The notes under the pieces are model-generated. The model ran no database searches and was not told where the DNA came from. It saw only the letters and a list, made by a program, of their open reading frames with translations. The position numbers were made by a program, and so were the translations under genes. Shown piece by piece: positions 25,605 to 35,133 of a DNA stretch of 64,000 nucleotides; within the stretch, counting starts at the first letter, position 1; each line of letters begins with the position of its first letter. Source of the DNA: Rhodanobacteraceae bacterium (GTDB taxonomy: Bacteria > Pseudomonadota > Gammaproteobacteria > Xanthomonadales > Ahniellaceae); the NCBI GenBank assembly GCA_016708465.1, contig JADJFT010000004.1:310001-374000 (forward strand), in the 5' to 3' direction.

Positions 25605-26738
25605 ATGCGAGTGGCAGCCATTTCCTTGTTTCTGATCGGTTCGGTGAGCGTCCACGCTGAAGTGCCGCCGCGCTTCGCCTTCGGTTCGGTGTTTCAGCAG
25701 GACATCAGTGCTGCGCCAGTGCATCCGCAGTCGGCAAACATGATCGCGACCAATATGGCGATCTGCAGCGGTGATTCGAGCGGCTGTGGGTTTGGCGTCG
25801 GCCGCATGCAAATCGACTTCTCGATCGAGGTCATGCATGCCGCTGCCGGTGTGCCGACTCGGCCGATGGCACAGCACGCGATCTACGAGGACTACTACCT
25901 GCCGGATTGCGAGCCGCTCGGTACGTTGATGCCCCTGCCGCCCGGTGGACGGATCGAAGGCAGTGCCAGCAACAACTACGCCTGCGACAACGAAAACAAC
26001 GACTGCCATTTGATCGTCGTCCAGGGCAACACGCTCTTCGAGGCGTATTCCGCGAATGTTGGTGCGGACGTGAACGCAGCGACGCAGGTCGATGCCTTGT
26101 GTTTGGCCAAATGGCAACTCGATGCGGTCTATCCGGCCGAGTTACGTGGTGATCACTGCACCAGTGCCGATGCCGCTGGATTCCCGATTGCGCCGCTATT
26201 GTTCAACGCCGATGAAGTCCGTGCAGCATTGGCCCGACCGAACGAGTCCGATCGCCATCTCGGCCATGCCATCCGCTTCATCCTGCCGAACGATCGCATG
26301 GCGTCGCTGCCGGATGGACCAGATAGCGGCACGCAGCGCGACCGTGTCTACGTGCGCCCAGCGACGCATGCCGGCGGTCCGGACGGCCCGACTGGCGCGA
26401 TCGCCTACGGTTCACGTCTGCGCTTGCGCGCGGACTTCGACATGACCGGCTATGCGCCCGCCGCGCGTGTGGTGCTGCGGACCATGCAGAAATTCGGCAT
26501 CGTTCTGGCCGATGGCGGCAACATCGCGCTGACCGCGCAGGCGGATACGTTCACTACCGCGAAATGGTCGGACGCCGACCTCCAGATCAGTTCGCGCGAG
26601 TTCGATCAAACGGCGGGTGCGATCGACGTGAACCTGAATCATTTCGAGGTACTTGATACCGGTGCGCAGATCCTCGAAACCTATGACTGCGTGCGTACGA
26701 ATGTGACGGCGACGCTATTTTCTGACGGCTTCGAATGA
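25605..26738 (+). CDS. secreted protein of unknown function with C-terminal LFSDGFE
   Basis: 377 residues, family not recognised. Signal peptide at residues 1-18 (MRVAAISLFLIGSVSVHA). The mature part has several cysteines spaced as likely disulfides (CSGDSSGCGFG, YACDNENNDCHLIV) and a Gly/Asp-rich loop. It ends in LFSDGFE. I recall such an F-x-DGFE terminus on many unrelated secreted proteins of this order, where it behaves like a family-independent tail. The start has gggag eight bases upstream; an in-frame start 12 codons earlier would spoil the signal peptide. The stop overlaps the next gene's ATG (ATGA). Confidence 0.8.
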   Translation: MRVAAISLFLIGSVSVHAEVPPRFAFGSVFQQDISAAPVHPQSANMIATNMAICSGDSSGCGFGVGRMQIDFSIEVMHAAAGVPTRPMAQHAIYEDYYLPDCEPLGTLMPLPPGGRIEGSASNNYACDNENNDCHLIVVQGNTLFEAYSANVGADVNAATQVDALCLAKWQLDAVYPAELRGDHCTSADAAGFPIAPLLFNADEVRAALARPNESDRHLGHAIRFILPNDRMASLPDGPDSGTQRDRVYVRPATHAGGPDGPTGAIAYGSRLRLRADFDMTGYAPAARVVLRTMQKFGIVLADGGNIALTAQADTFTTAKWSDADLQISSREFDQTAGAIDVNLNHFEVLDTGAQILETYDCVRTNVTATLFSDGFE

Positions 26739-27473
26739 CTGCGCCGCGTTACGGCCTCAGCGCGGGTACTGTCGAAACGTGGTCTGTGCTCTCGCACCGA
26801 GGCAGCGCGACTGATCGCAGCCGGACGCGTGCGGGTGGACGGACGGATCGTGCGCGATGCCGAGGCGCCGACGACGCTCGATGCCGACGTCTTGGTCGAT
26901 GGCGAAACGCGCATGCTGGTGGCGCCGCTGCATTTGATGTTGAACAAGCCGCGCGGCTTGGTGACGACGCGTGCCGACGAACAGGGCAGGGCAACCGTCT
27001 ACGATTGCTTTGACGGCGCCGACCTGCCGTGGATCGCACCGGTTGGGCGTCTCGACCGGGCCAGTGAAGGCCTGTTGCTGTTCAGCAACGACCCGGCGTT
27101 CGCAGCCGCGATCACCGCGCCCGAGCACGGCATCGAGAAGACCTATCACGTGCAAGTCGAAGGGCAGGTGGATGCTGCGGTGCTGGCACGGCTTGTCTCG
27201 GGCGTGACGATTGAAGCTGAAATGTGGCGTGCCGTGCGTGCATCGGTGCTGCGATGCGGCGAGAAAAACTGCTGGCTGGAAGTCGTGCTCGACGAAGGTC
27301 GCAATCGACAGATTCGGCGCATGCTCGACGTGCTCGGCTTTCCGGTGTTGCGCTTGATTCGCGTCGCGATTGCCGGCCTCACCTTGGGTGATCTGGCGAA
27401 ATCGCATTGGCGGGCGCTGACCGCGACCGATATTGCTGCACTGCAGTTGCCTGAATTTCTACGCAGCGCATAA
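26735..27473 (+). CDS. rRNA pseudouridine synthase, RsuA/RluB/E/F family (one extra base)
   Basis: Isomerises a uridine in rRNA. It has about 245 residues. The N-terminal S4 domain is visible only after removing one base near 26759: ARVLSKRGLCSRTEAARLIAAGRVRVDG. From 26829 on the frame is intact: LMLNKPRGLVTT, the catalytic-aspartate motif GRLDRASEGLLLFSND, EKTYHV and EGRNRQIRRML. The four-member RsuA family is clear; which rRNA site it modifies is not. The ATG overlaps the stop of the secreted protein upstream (ATGA), suggesting coupled translation of two functionally unrelated products. Confidence 0.88.
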
Positions 27474-27510
27474 TCCCAAAGCCCCATGTCGGGGCGGGAG
27501 GGAATCCATC

Positions 27511-30357
27511 ATGATCAAGTCTTCGCGGCGCCGTCCGGCGCTTCGCCTGCTCTGTGTGGCGCTGGCAGCCGCTTTTATTGCACCCTCGGTTTCTGCGGAA
27601 ACTATCCAAGCCTCGGGCTTGCGTGCGCCGGGATCGATCGGGTACGACGCCGAAGGCGTGCCATTGATCCAGGCCGCCAACGATTACGATGCCGCTTTCC
27701 TGATGGGCTACGTGCATGCCCGCGATCGCCTGTGGCAGATGGACTATCTGCGCCGTGCCGCCAGCGGCACCTTGGCCGAGTTGGTCGGTGCGCCAGCGCT
27801 CGCGAACGACATCCAATTGCGCACGCTCGGTCTGCGCCGTGCCGCACAGTCCAGTTGGTCGGTCACACCCGACATCGCACGTGGCGAACTGCGCGCCTAT
27901 GCCGAAGGCGTGAACCTTTGGGTGCGTACGCATGCGTTGCCGTCTGAATACACGGCGTTGGAGCTCAGTCACTTCGAACCGTGGTCGCCGGTGGATTCGT
28001 TGATCGTTGGAAAGTTGCTTGCGTTCCAGCTCAGCTTCGATCTCGACATTGACTACACCGTGCGCCTCGGTGCCTACATGAGCGCAGGTGCTGCTGCCGG
28101 CTTCAATGGCCAAGCCCTGTTCTTCGAAGATACTCATCGCGTGCAGCCGTTTGACACACGTGCATCGATCGCGGCCAGCGACTTCCATCCGACCGCGGTG
28201 GCTGATGAGGGCAAGTCGCTTGCCAATGGCATTCCGACCTATGCGCCCGAGTTTCTGGCGCAGACCGAAGCACTCCGCGATGCACTGCTGACCAACGAAT
28301 GGATTGCGCCCAAACTTGCACCGCGCGAAAACCGCGGTGGTTCGAACTGGTGGATCGTGCATGGCTCCAAGACCGCATCAGGCAAAGCCATCTTGTCCAA
28401 TGACCCGCACCTTGGGCTGGACTTGCCGGCGGTAATGCACGAAGCACATATCGTTTCGACCGATCCCGCCTATGCCGAGTCGATGAATGTTTCCGGTCTC
28501 GCGCCGCCCGGTGTGCCATCCATCCTGCTTGGTTGCAAGCCACAGTTCTGTTGGGGTTTGACGACGAATCCGATGGATGTCTCGGACACCTATCAAGAGA
28601 AGTTCCTGCTCAATACCTACGGCTTGCCGACACATACGCTCTACAAGGGCGTAGCCGAGCCGGTGAACTGGACCTTCCAGAGCTACTACGTCAACAAGCT
28701 CGATGGCGTGATGGACAATGCCGCGCGCGACAACTCGGTTGGCTACACCAACGGTGGCCTGACGATCACGATTCCGCGCCGTAACCAAGGCCCGGTGCTG
28801 TCGATCACCAACGACACTGGTATCTCGGTGGCCTACACCGGTTGGGGTCCAACGCGTGAACTGGAAGCAATCCGCCGCATCAACCGCGCCAACAATCTTG
28901 ATGAATTCCGCTCAGCGCTAACCTATTTCGATGTCGGCTCGCAAAACTTCGGGTATGCCGGCACTGATGGCACGATTGCCTACTTCACCACGGCGGAAGC
29001 GCCGGTGCGCGAAGATCTGCAGGCGAACAGCGTCGATGGGGTGCCGCCGTTCCTGATTCGCGATGGATCGGGCGCGAAGAAGAATGAGTGGCTGCCGGTC
29101 ACCCATCCGCAGGTCAACCAATCGGTGCCCTACGAGATCCTGCCGCCGAGCGAAATGCCGTATGTGATCAACCCCGGTTCCGGATACATCGCAAACGCGA
29201 ATAACGACCCGCTCGGCAACACCTTCGACAACAATGCCTTCAATCAGATGCGTCCTGGTGGTGGCTTGTATTACCTGAGCTTCGGTTATTCCAGCTTGCG
29301 TGTTGGCCGCATTGATCGCGCATTGCAGTCGTTGATTGCGGCCGGGCCAGTCAGTGCTACGCAGATGAAATCGCTGCAGGCGAATACGCAATTGCTCGAT
29401 GCCGAACTCGTGCTGCCGTATGTCAGCGTTGCCTTCGACCATGCCGAATCTTCCACTTGGCCAGAACTCCACGCATTGGCGCAGGATGCAGGCATTGTCG
29501 AAGCCGTCGGTCGCCTGCGCGCTTGGGACTATTCATCGCCGACCGGACTGAGCGCTGGCTTCGATGCCGGTGACAATCCCGCAGCGATGACTGATCCGGG
29601 CGATACCGAGGTCGCGAATTCGGTGGCCGCAACGATTTGGGCGCTGTGGCGTGGCCAAGCGGTGCGCAACACCGTCGATGCGACGATGTCGCGCGTCGGG
29701 CTTGCCAACTATCTGCCGGGCAGCAACGAGTCTTATGTCACGCTCAAGCGCCTTTTGGAACGCTATGACACGCAGCAAGGCAAGGGTATCTCTGGTCTGA
29801 ATTTCTTCCAGGTGACCGGTGCGCCGAATGCCGACGCCGCGCGCGATTACATCTTGCTGAAGTCGCTCGCCGATGCATTGACTCTGGCCGCAAGCGATGG
29901 CTTCGCTCCAGCGTTTGCGCATTCGACGAACCAGAACGACTATCGCTGGGGCAGGCTGCATCGCATCGTGTTCGATCACGCATTGGGTGGGCCGTTCAAC
30001 ATTCCGGGGCCGGGTTTGTATGGGTTGACCAATCTTGGCCCGGGTCTGGATGGCCTCGCGCGCCAGGGTGGCTATGAGGCGGTTGATGCGTCGAGCCACA
30101 ACACGCGTGCGAACACGCTGAATGGTTTCATGTTCGGCTCCGGGCCGGCGCGACGTTTTGTCGGCGAGATGAGTACGCCAATCGTCGCTGACCAGATCTA
30201 TCCGGGCGGGCAGAACGCGGTACTGGGTTCACCCGGGTACATCTCGCAACTGCCGCGTTGGCTGGTGAATGCCTACAAGCCGTTGCCGATCGATCAGGCG
30301 GCACATCAGGCGGCAGTCGTGAGCACGATCAACTTCGTTCCTGCGGGTAATCCGTGA
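27511..30357 (+). CDS. penicillin acylase family protein (Ntn-hydrolase), secreted
   Basis: Secreted or periplasmic amidase of the penicillin G acylase / acyl-homoserine-lactone acylase superfamily. It has 948 residues, which is long for the family. Signal peptide about residues 1-29. The alpha-chain part has GYVHARDRLWQMDYLRRAASG. The autocatalytic nucleophile should be S278 in NRGGSNWW, cleaved after the Gly, followed by ILSNDPHLGL and EAHI. The C-terminal part has HSTNQNDYRWG and FGSGPARRFVGEM. The natural substrate (beta-lactam, N-acyl amino acid, acyl-HSL) cannot be told by eye. It starts 37 bases after the pseudouridine synthase and overlaps alkA. Confidence 0.9.
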   Translation: MIKSSRRRPALRLLCVALAAAFIAPSVSAETIQASGLRAPGSIGYDAEGVPLIQAANDYDAAFLMGYVHARDRLWQMDYLRRAASGTLAELVGAPALANDIQLRTLGLRRAAQSSWSVTPDIARGELRAYAEGVNLWVRTHALPSEYTALELSHFEPWSPVDSLIVGKLLAFQLSFDLDIDYTVRLGAYMSAGAAAGFNGQALFFEDTHRVQPFDTRASIAASDFHPTAVADEGKSLANGIPTYAPEFLAQTEALRDALLTNEWIAPKLAPRENRGGSNWWIVHGSKTASGKAILSNDPHLGLDLPAVMHEAHIVSTDPAYAESMNVSGLAPPGVPSILLGCKPQFCWGLTTNPMDVSDTYQEKFLLNTYGLPTHTLYKGVAEPVNWTFQSYYVNKLDGVMDNAARDNSVGYTNGGLTITIPRRNQGPVLSITNDTGISVAYTGWGPTRELEAIRRINRANNLDEFRSALTYFDVGSQNFGYAGTDGTIAYFTTAEAPVREDLQANSVDGVPPFLIRDGSGAKKNEWLPVTHPQVNQSVPYEILPPSEMPYVINPGSGYIANANNDPLGNTFDNNAFNQMRPGGGLYYLSFGYSSLRVGRIDRALQSLIAAGPVSATQMKSLQANTQLLDAELVLPYVSVAFDHAESSTWPELHALAQDAGIVEAVGRLRAWDYSSPTGLSAGFDAGDNPAAMTDPGDTEVANSVAATIWALWRGQAVRNTVDATMSRVGLANYLPGSNESYVTLKRLLERYDTQQGKGISGLNFFQVTGAPNADAARDYILLKSLADALTLAASDGFAPAFAHSTNQNDYRWGRLHRIVFDHALGGPFNIPGPGLYGLTNLGPGLDGLARQGGYEAVDASSHNTRANTLNGFMFGSGPARRFVGEMSTPIVADQIYPGGQNAVLGSPGYISQLPRWLVNAYKPLPIDQAAHQAAVVSTINFVPAGNP

Positions 30358-31058
30358 TTTTGAAGTCGTCGAAGACACCGCGCGCAGAGCATGCGCGCGG
30401 CTTTGATCTCACTGTGGCGCGTCGCTTATTGGCGCGCCGCGATCCACTACTCGGGCGCTGGATGAAGCGCATCGGTGCGATCGAAACGCGTTGGCAGCAG
30501 CGCTTCGATCCGGTCGATTCGCTGGCGCGATCGATCCTGTATCAGCAACTCTCCGGCAAGGCTGCAGCTACTATCCATGGCCGTGTGATGGCGCGCTTTG
30601 GCCAGCGCAACAAGCTGACGCCATCCGGACTGCTGTCAGCACCGGAAGCCGGTTTGCGCGAATGCGGCGTGTCGTTCAACAAGATCGCGGCACTGAAGGA
30701 TCTGGCCGCGAAGGCCGAACAGGGCGTGGTGCCGACACTTGCGGCGATGCGGCGACTGCATCACGACGAGATCGTCGAACGGCTGACCGACGTGCGCGGC
30801 ATCGGCCGCTGGACGGTCGAGATGATGCTGATTTTCTGGCTCGGACGACCAGACATCCTGCCGGTGGATGATCTCGGCATCCGCAAAGGCGTGCAGATCG
30901 TGCTCGGTCACGACGAGATGTTGAAGCCGAAGGAGCTGTTTGCATATGGCGAGTTGTGGGCGCCGTTTCGCACTGCGGCCAGTCTCTATCTCTGGCGCAT
31001 CGCTGACTTCGACAAGGATCAGGTCGGCGCAGCCAAGGTGAAGCGCTCGCAGGATTGA
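30354..31058 (+). CDS. alkA: DNA-3-methyladenine glycosylase II (AlkA-like)
   Basis: Base-excision-repair glycosylase of the HhH-GPD superfamily, 234 residues. Visible: SLARSILYQQLSGKAA, the helix-hairpin-helix LTDVRGIGRWTVEMML, and the catalytic aspartate in FWLGRPDILPVDDLGI. It lacks the N-terminal domain of E. coli AlkA, so it is closer to the short bacterial form. It starts with GTG overlapping the stop of the penicillin-acylase gene (GTGA), so it depends on that message. The stop codon lies within a perfect 12-base inverted repeat. Confidence 0.9.
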   Translation: MILKSSKTPRAEHARGFDLTVARRLLARRDPLLGRWMKRIGAIETRWQQRFDPVDSLARSILYQQLSGKAAATIHGRVMARFGQRNKLTPSGLLSAPEAGLRECGVSFNKIAALKDLAAKAEQGVVPTLAAMRRLHHDEIVERLTDVRGIGRWTVEMMLIFWLGRPDILPVDDLGIRKGVQIVLGHDEMLKPKELFAYGELWAPFRTAASLYLWRIADFDKDQVGAAKVKRSQD

Positions 31059-31070
31059 TCCTGCGAGCGC
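31043..31070. terminator. perfect 12-base inverted repeat across the alkA stop, between convergent genes
   Basis: Arms gcgctcgcagga (31043-31054) and tcctgcgagcgc (31059-31070) are perfectly complementary with a TTGA loop. The loop contains the alkA TGA stop. There is no T run on either strand, so it is not a textbook terminator. Between two convergent genes it may act as a bidirectional transcription barrier or protect 3' ends. It is symmetric, so it works on either strand. Confidence 0.55.
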
Positions 31071-31077
31071 CGCGCCC

Positions 31078-33036
31078 CTATTTCGATTTGGTGCCGATGT
31101 GCTGATCGAGGAAGGCTTCCATCTTCTCGTACAGTTCGATACGGTTTTCTTCCTTGTAGAAACCGTGGCCTTCGGCGTCCTTGACCAGAATTTGTGCGGG
31201 ACGCCCGACTTTCTTGAGTGCTTCGGACATGGCGTTGAAATGGGCCATCGGTACGCGCTGATCGTCCTTGCCATGCACGAGCAAGACTGGAATCTTGAGC
31301 TTGTCCGCATTGTGCGCCGGAGATTCGGACTGGGTTTTCGCCTCGTCGGTGCCGACGGCAATCTCGACGTAGTAACGGCCGCGTCTGGTGTCGTCGATGT
31401 CACCCTTGGTCGCCATGTAAGCAAGGTCGTACACGCCCACGTAGCCGATCGCGCATTTGTAGAGTTCCGGATAGCGGATCGGATTCATCAGCGCGGCATA
31501 GCCGCCAAAGCTCGCACCATACGTGCAGATGCGGTCCTTGTCGGCAATGCCATTGTCGATGGTGTGACGCACGCCGGCGGCGATGTCATCCATGATCTTG
31601 CCGCCCCACTGCTTGTAGCCCGATTTTTCGAAGGACTTGCCGCGACCACCGGAGCCTCGGTAGTTCACCTGCAACACGGCGTAGCCGCGATTCGCAAGGA
31701 ACTGGGCATCGGCATCGAATCCCCACTGATCGGCGATTCCGAAGGGTCCGCCGTGGGACATCACGACCATCGGATACGGCGCCTGGCTGTTGAGCGGAAG
31801 GGTGAGCATCGCGCTCAGCTTGATCTCGTCATCCGTCATGAACTCGATGATGCGCATTGGCGCAAGCTTTGCGGGGTCGACGCCGTCATAACTGTCGAGA
31901 ACTTTACCGATCGAGTTTTTGCTGCGGTCGAAAATGTAGTACTGGCCAGGGTTGCGGTCGCTGGTGACGCTCACTAGCACCTTGCTGTTGTCGCGACTGA
32001 ACTGCTCCATCCAGACCAGGTTTCCGGCGAACTGCTTCATCAGGCTGCCATGCAGCTTGGCCCATTCCGACGTGTTGTCGAAGTACTGGACGGAAGGCTT
32101 CGGCGCATTCGAATAGATCGCAAACGGCTCACCCTCAAATCCTGCCGTCAGCACGGTGCCGACCGAGTAGTCGCCGAGCGCCAGCACTTGCTCTCGTGTT
32201 CCATTTGCGAAATCGACCTTGAACAGCGCTTCTGGTTCCCCGTCGTCGGAAATCAAGGCCCAGGCCACATTGTTGTCCTTCGCGAATCGCAGGACATCCA
32301 TACTCCAGCCCGCCAGCGACTCGGGAACCGGTGTCCACTCCGAGGCCGCGGTCGGGCGATAGCGCAGGATCGGGTTGTAATGCAGATCGATACTTGCGGC
32401 AAAGCGCGGCACGCTGTCGAAGTCGACGACAACGCTCGCGCTTTCGAGCGGAATCTTCTCGATCATCTTGCGATCGACGGTGTTTGGGTCGAGCCTGTAA
32501 ATGTACGTGTTCTTGTCGTTTTCGTCCCAGGATTGGAACCGGACGATCAGCTTGTCGCGGTCCTCACCGCGACGTGCGATCACCGTCGCCCAGCCCTGGT
32601 CTTTCTTGCGACCGGCACGGTTGCCCTCATCGCGCTGGTAGCCGAACATGATCTTCTGCTCTTTCATCTCGCGGTTGATCGAGTAGAGCTCGCCGAGGTT
32701 GCTCGGCTGTTCGAGGAAGTCGGACTTCTTGCCCTTGCCGAACACCAGTCGATTGTCGTTTGCCCAGAACGGGTTGATGACATGTTCCTTGGGCAGGCTG
32801 CGCAGGCGGCTTGGCTCGCTCTTGCCGCTGAGGTCGACGATCATCAGGTCGGTATGGTTGTCGACTGGGGTCGCGATGGCGAGGGTGTTGCCGTCCGGCG
32901 ACAGCGCGACCGCACTGTATTGTTCGTGTTGTGCAAATACTTTGGCGGGCAGGCGCTCGGCCGAAACGGTATTGGCCAGTAGCAGGGCAAGCGCACTCGC
33001 AGACATTGCTGCGACGTGCTGGGAGATCAGCTTCAT
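31078..33036 (-). CDS. S9-family (prolyl oligopeptidase-like) serine peptidase, secreted
   Basis: 652 residues. Signal peptide about 1-27 (MKLISQHVAAMSASALALLL, ending VSA). A long N-terminal beta-propeller-like region contains AVALSPDGNTLA repeats. The C-terminal alpha/beta hydrolase domain (about residues 390-652) has VMSHGGPFG, the nucleophile elbow TYGASFGGYAALMN, the aspartate in LLVHGKDDQRVP and the histidine in AEGHGF. Such enzymes act as dipeptidyl- or acylaminoacyl-peptidases in the periplasm. Start MKLIS is preferred to an upstream in-frame start. Convergent with alkA. Confidence 0.92.
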   Translation of the reverse strand: MKLISQHVAAMSASALALLLANTVSAERLPAKVFAQHEQYSAVALSPDGNTLAIATPVDNHTDLMIVDLSGKSEPSRLRSLPKEHVINPFWANDNRLVFGKGKKSDFLEQPSNLGELYSINREMKEQKIMFGYQRDEGNRAGRKKDQGWATVIARRGEDRDKLIVRFQSWDENDKNTYIYRLDPNTVDRKMIEKIPLESASVVVDFDSVPRFAASIDLHYNPILRYRPTAASEWTPVPESLAGWSMDVLRFAKDNNVAWALISDDGEPEALFKVDFANGTREQVLALGDYSVGTVLTAGFEGEPFAIYSNAPKPSVQYFDNTSEWAKLHGSLMKQFAGNLVWMEQFSRDNSKVLVSVTSDRNPGQYYIFDRSKNSIGKVLDSYDGVDPAKLAPMRIIEFMTDDEIKLSAMLTLPLNSQAPYPMVVMSHGGPFGIADQWGFDADAQFLANRGYAVLQVNYRGSGGRGKSFEKSGYKQWGGKIMDDIAAGVRHTIDNGIADKDRICTYGASFGGYAALMNPIRYPELYKCAIGYVGVYDLAYMATKGDIDDTRRGRYYVEIAVGTDEAKTQSESPAHNADKLKIPVLLVHGKDDQRVPMAHFNAMSEALKKVGRPAQILVKDAEGHGFYKEENRIELYEKMEAFLDQHIGTKSK

Positions 33037-33096
33037 CGATGGTTCCTGATTGGAGAGGACAGGCTGCCCCGCAGCCCGTGTCACCAATTGTAACCG

Positions 33097-34983
33097 TCAC
33101 ACCTCGATCGAAGCCAGATCGCCCTTGGTTTCGAGCCATTCCTTGCGGTCGTTGGCGCGTTTCTTCGACAGCAGCATGTCCATGATCTGCTTGGTGCCGT
33201 CGTCTGGCTCGACCGTCAACTGGATCAGGCGTCGGGTGTCGGGGTGGACGGTCGACTCGCGCAACTGTGGCGGGTTCATCTCGCCGAGACCTTTGAAGCG
33301 CGTGACGGACACCGCGCCGCGGATCTTCTCGCGTTCGATGCGATCCAGCAGCGAGCGCTTTTCGGCTTCATCGAGGGCGTAGAACACCTGTTTGCCGATA
33401 TCGATACGAAACAGTGGCGGCATCGCCACGAACACATGACCGGCACGCACCAGCGCCGGAAAATGACGCAGGAACAGCGCGCTTAGCAGCGTCGCGATGT
33501 GCAGGCCATCGGAGTCGGCGTCCGCCAGAATGATGACTTTGCCATAGCGCAGGCCGTCGATTTTGTCATCGCCAGGATCGCAGCCGATCGCGACGGCGAG
33601 GTCATGAACTTCTTGTGAGGCGAGCACGCCGCTCGACTCCACTTCCCAGGTGTTAAGGATCTTGCCACGCAGCGGCAGGATCGCTTGGAAGTCTTTGTCG
33701 CGCGCCTGTTTGGCCGAACCGCCGGCGGAATCACCTTCGACCAAGAACAATTCGGTACGCGATAAGTCCTGCGAGATGCAGTCGGCGAGTTTGCCGGGCA
33801 GGGCCGGACCTTGCGTGATCTTCTTGCGGACGACGATCTTGTCGGCCTTCAGCCGTGCCTGCGCACGTTCGATCGCGAGCATGGCGATGCGTTCGCCGAG
33901 ATCGACATGCTGGTTCAGCCACAACGAAAACGCATCATGCGTTGCGCCTTCGACGAAGGCGGCGGCATTGCGCGAGGACAGGCGCTCTTTCGTTTGTCCG
34001 GAGAACTGCGGATCGGCGGTTTTGTAGCTCAACACGAAACTGAGCCGATCCCATACATCTTCGGGGGCGATCTTCACGCCGCGTGGTAACAGGTTGCGGA
34101 AGTCGCAGAACTCGCGCAGCGATTCGGTAAGACCGGAGCGGAGCCCGTTGGCGTGGGTGCCGTGCTGGGCTGTCGGAATCAGGTTGACGTAGCTTTCCTG
34201 TGTGAGTTCGCCTTCGGGTGTCCAGCACACGGCCAACTCGACCGCATCGACTTCCTTCTTCAGCGATGCGACGAAAATCGCCGGTGGTAGCAGTTCCTGA
34301 TCCTTCAACATCGAACGCAGGTAGTCGCGTAGACCATCTTCGTACAGCCATTCCACGCGCTCGCCGCTGGCCTCGTCAAACAGCTTCACGTTTAGGCCGG
34401 GGCAGAGCACGGCCTTGGCGCGCAGCACATGCTTCAATCGCGGCAGCGAAATTTTCGGCGAGTCGAAATATTTTGCGTCGGGCCAGAAGCGCAGGCGCGT
34501 GCCGGTTTGCTTCTTTGGTACCGAGCCAATAGCGGTCAGATCGGATGCGCGATCGCCATTGCGAAAGTCCATCTGATGCATCACGCCGTCGCGGCGAATC
34601 ACCACTTCAACCTTGTGCGACAGCGCATTCACAACCGACACACCGACGCCATGCAGGCCGCCGGAGAACTGGTAGTTCTTATTCGAAAACTTGCCACCCG
34701 CATGCAGGCGCGTGAGGATCAACTCGACACCAGGAATGCCTTCTTCCGGATGGATATCGACCGGCATGCCGCGGCCGTTGTCGATGACTTCGACCGAGCT
34801 GTCGTTGAAGACGCTGACCTCGATCGTGTTCGCGTGTCCAGCCAGCGCTTCATCGACCGAGTTGTCGACGACTTCCTGGACCAGATGGTTGGGCCGCGAC
34901 GTGTCGGTATACATGCCCGGCCGGCGCTTGACCGGCTCCAGACCTGACAGGACTTCGATATCGGCGGCGTTATAGCGGCTCAT
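33097..34983 (-). CDS. parE: DNA topoisomerase IV subunit B
   Basis: ATPase subunit of topoisomerase IV, which unlinks daughter chromosomes. It has 628 residues. GHKL ATPase domain at the N-terminus: LEPVKRRPGMYTDTSRPNHLVQEVVDNSVDEA, DNGRGMPV and GGLHGVGVSVVNALS. TOPRIM domain in the second half: ELFLVEGDSAGGSAKQARD and PLRGKILN, then ADADSDGLHIATLL. The sequence EGIPGVELILTRLHAGGKF is ParE-type rather than GyrB. The start overlaps nothing and the divergent pyrG begins 150 bases away. Confidence 0.95.
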   Translation of the reverse strand: MSRYNAADIEVLSGLEPVKRRPGMYTDTSRPNHLVQEVVDNSVDEALAGHANTIEVSVFNDSSVEVIDNGRGMPVDIHPEEGIPGVELILTRLHAGGKFSNKNYQFSGGLHGVGVSVVNALSHKVEVVIRRDGVMHQMDFRNGDRASDLTAIGSVPKKQTGTRLRFWPDAKYFDSPKISLPRLKHVLRAKAVLCPGLNVKLFDEASGERVEWLYEDGLRDYLRSMLKDQELLPPAIFVASLKKEVDAVELAVCWTPEGELTQESYVNLIPTAQHGTHANGLRSGLTESLREFCDFRNLLPRGVKIAPEDVWDRLSFVLSYKTADPQFSGQTKERLSSRNAAAFVEGATHDAFSLWLNQHVDLGERIAMLAIERAQARLKADKIVVRKKITQGPALPGKLADCISQDLSRTELFLVEGDSAGGSAKQARDKDFQAILPLRGKILNTWEVESSGVLASQEVHDLAVAIGCDPGDDKIDGLRYGKVIILADADSDGLHIATLLSALFLRHFPALVRAGHVFVAMPPLFRIDIGKQVFYALDEAEKRSLLDRIEREKIRGAVSVTRFKGLGEMNPPQLRESTVHPDTRRLIQLTVEPDDGTKQIMDMLLSKKRANDRKEWLETKGDLASIEV

Positions 34984-35133
34984 CACTCGGCTCGGAACAG
35001 GCAAGGGCGGGCATGTTGGGTGCGGACCGGATTCCGGTCAAGGCGATGGCTTGCCCGCCTTCCGCCTCGCGGGTTTAGGGGCGGTGAACGGGGGCATCCG
35101 GTAGAATGCGGCTTTCCGCTGACCCGGTGTTTC

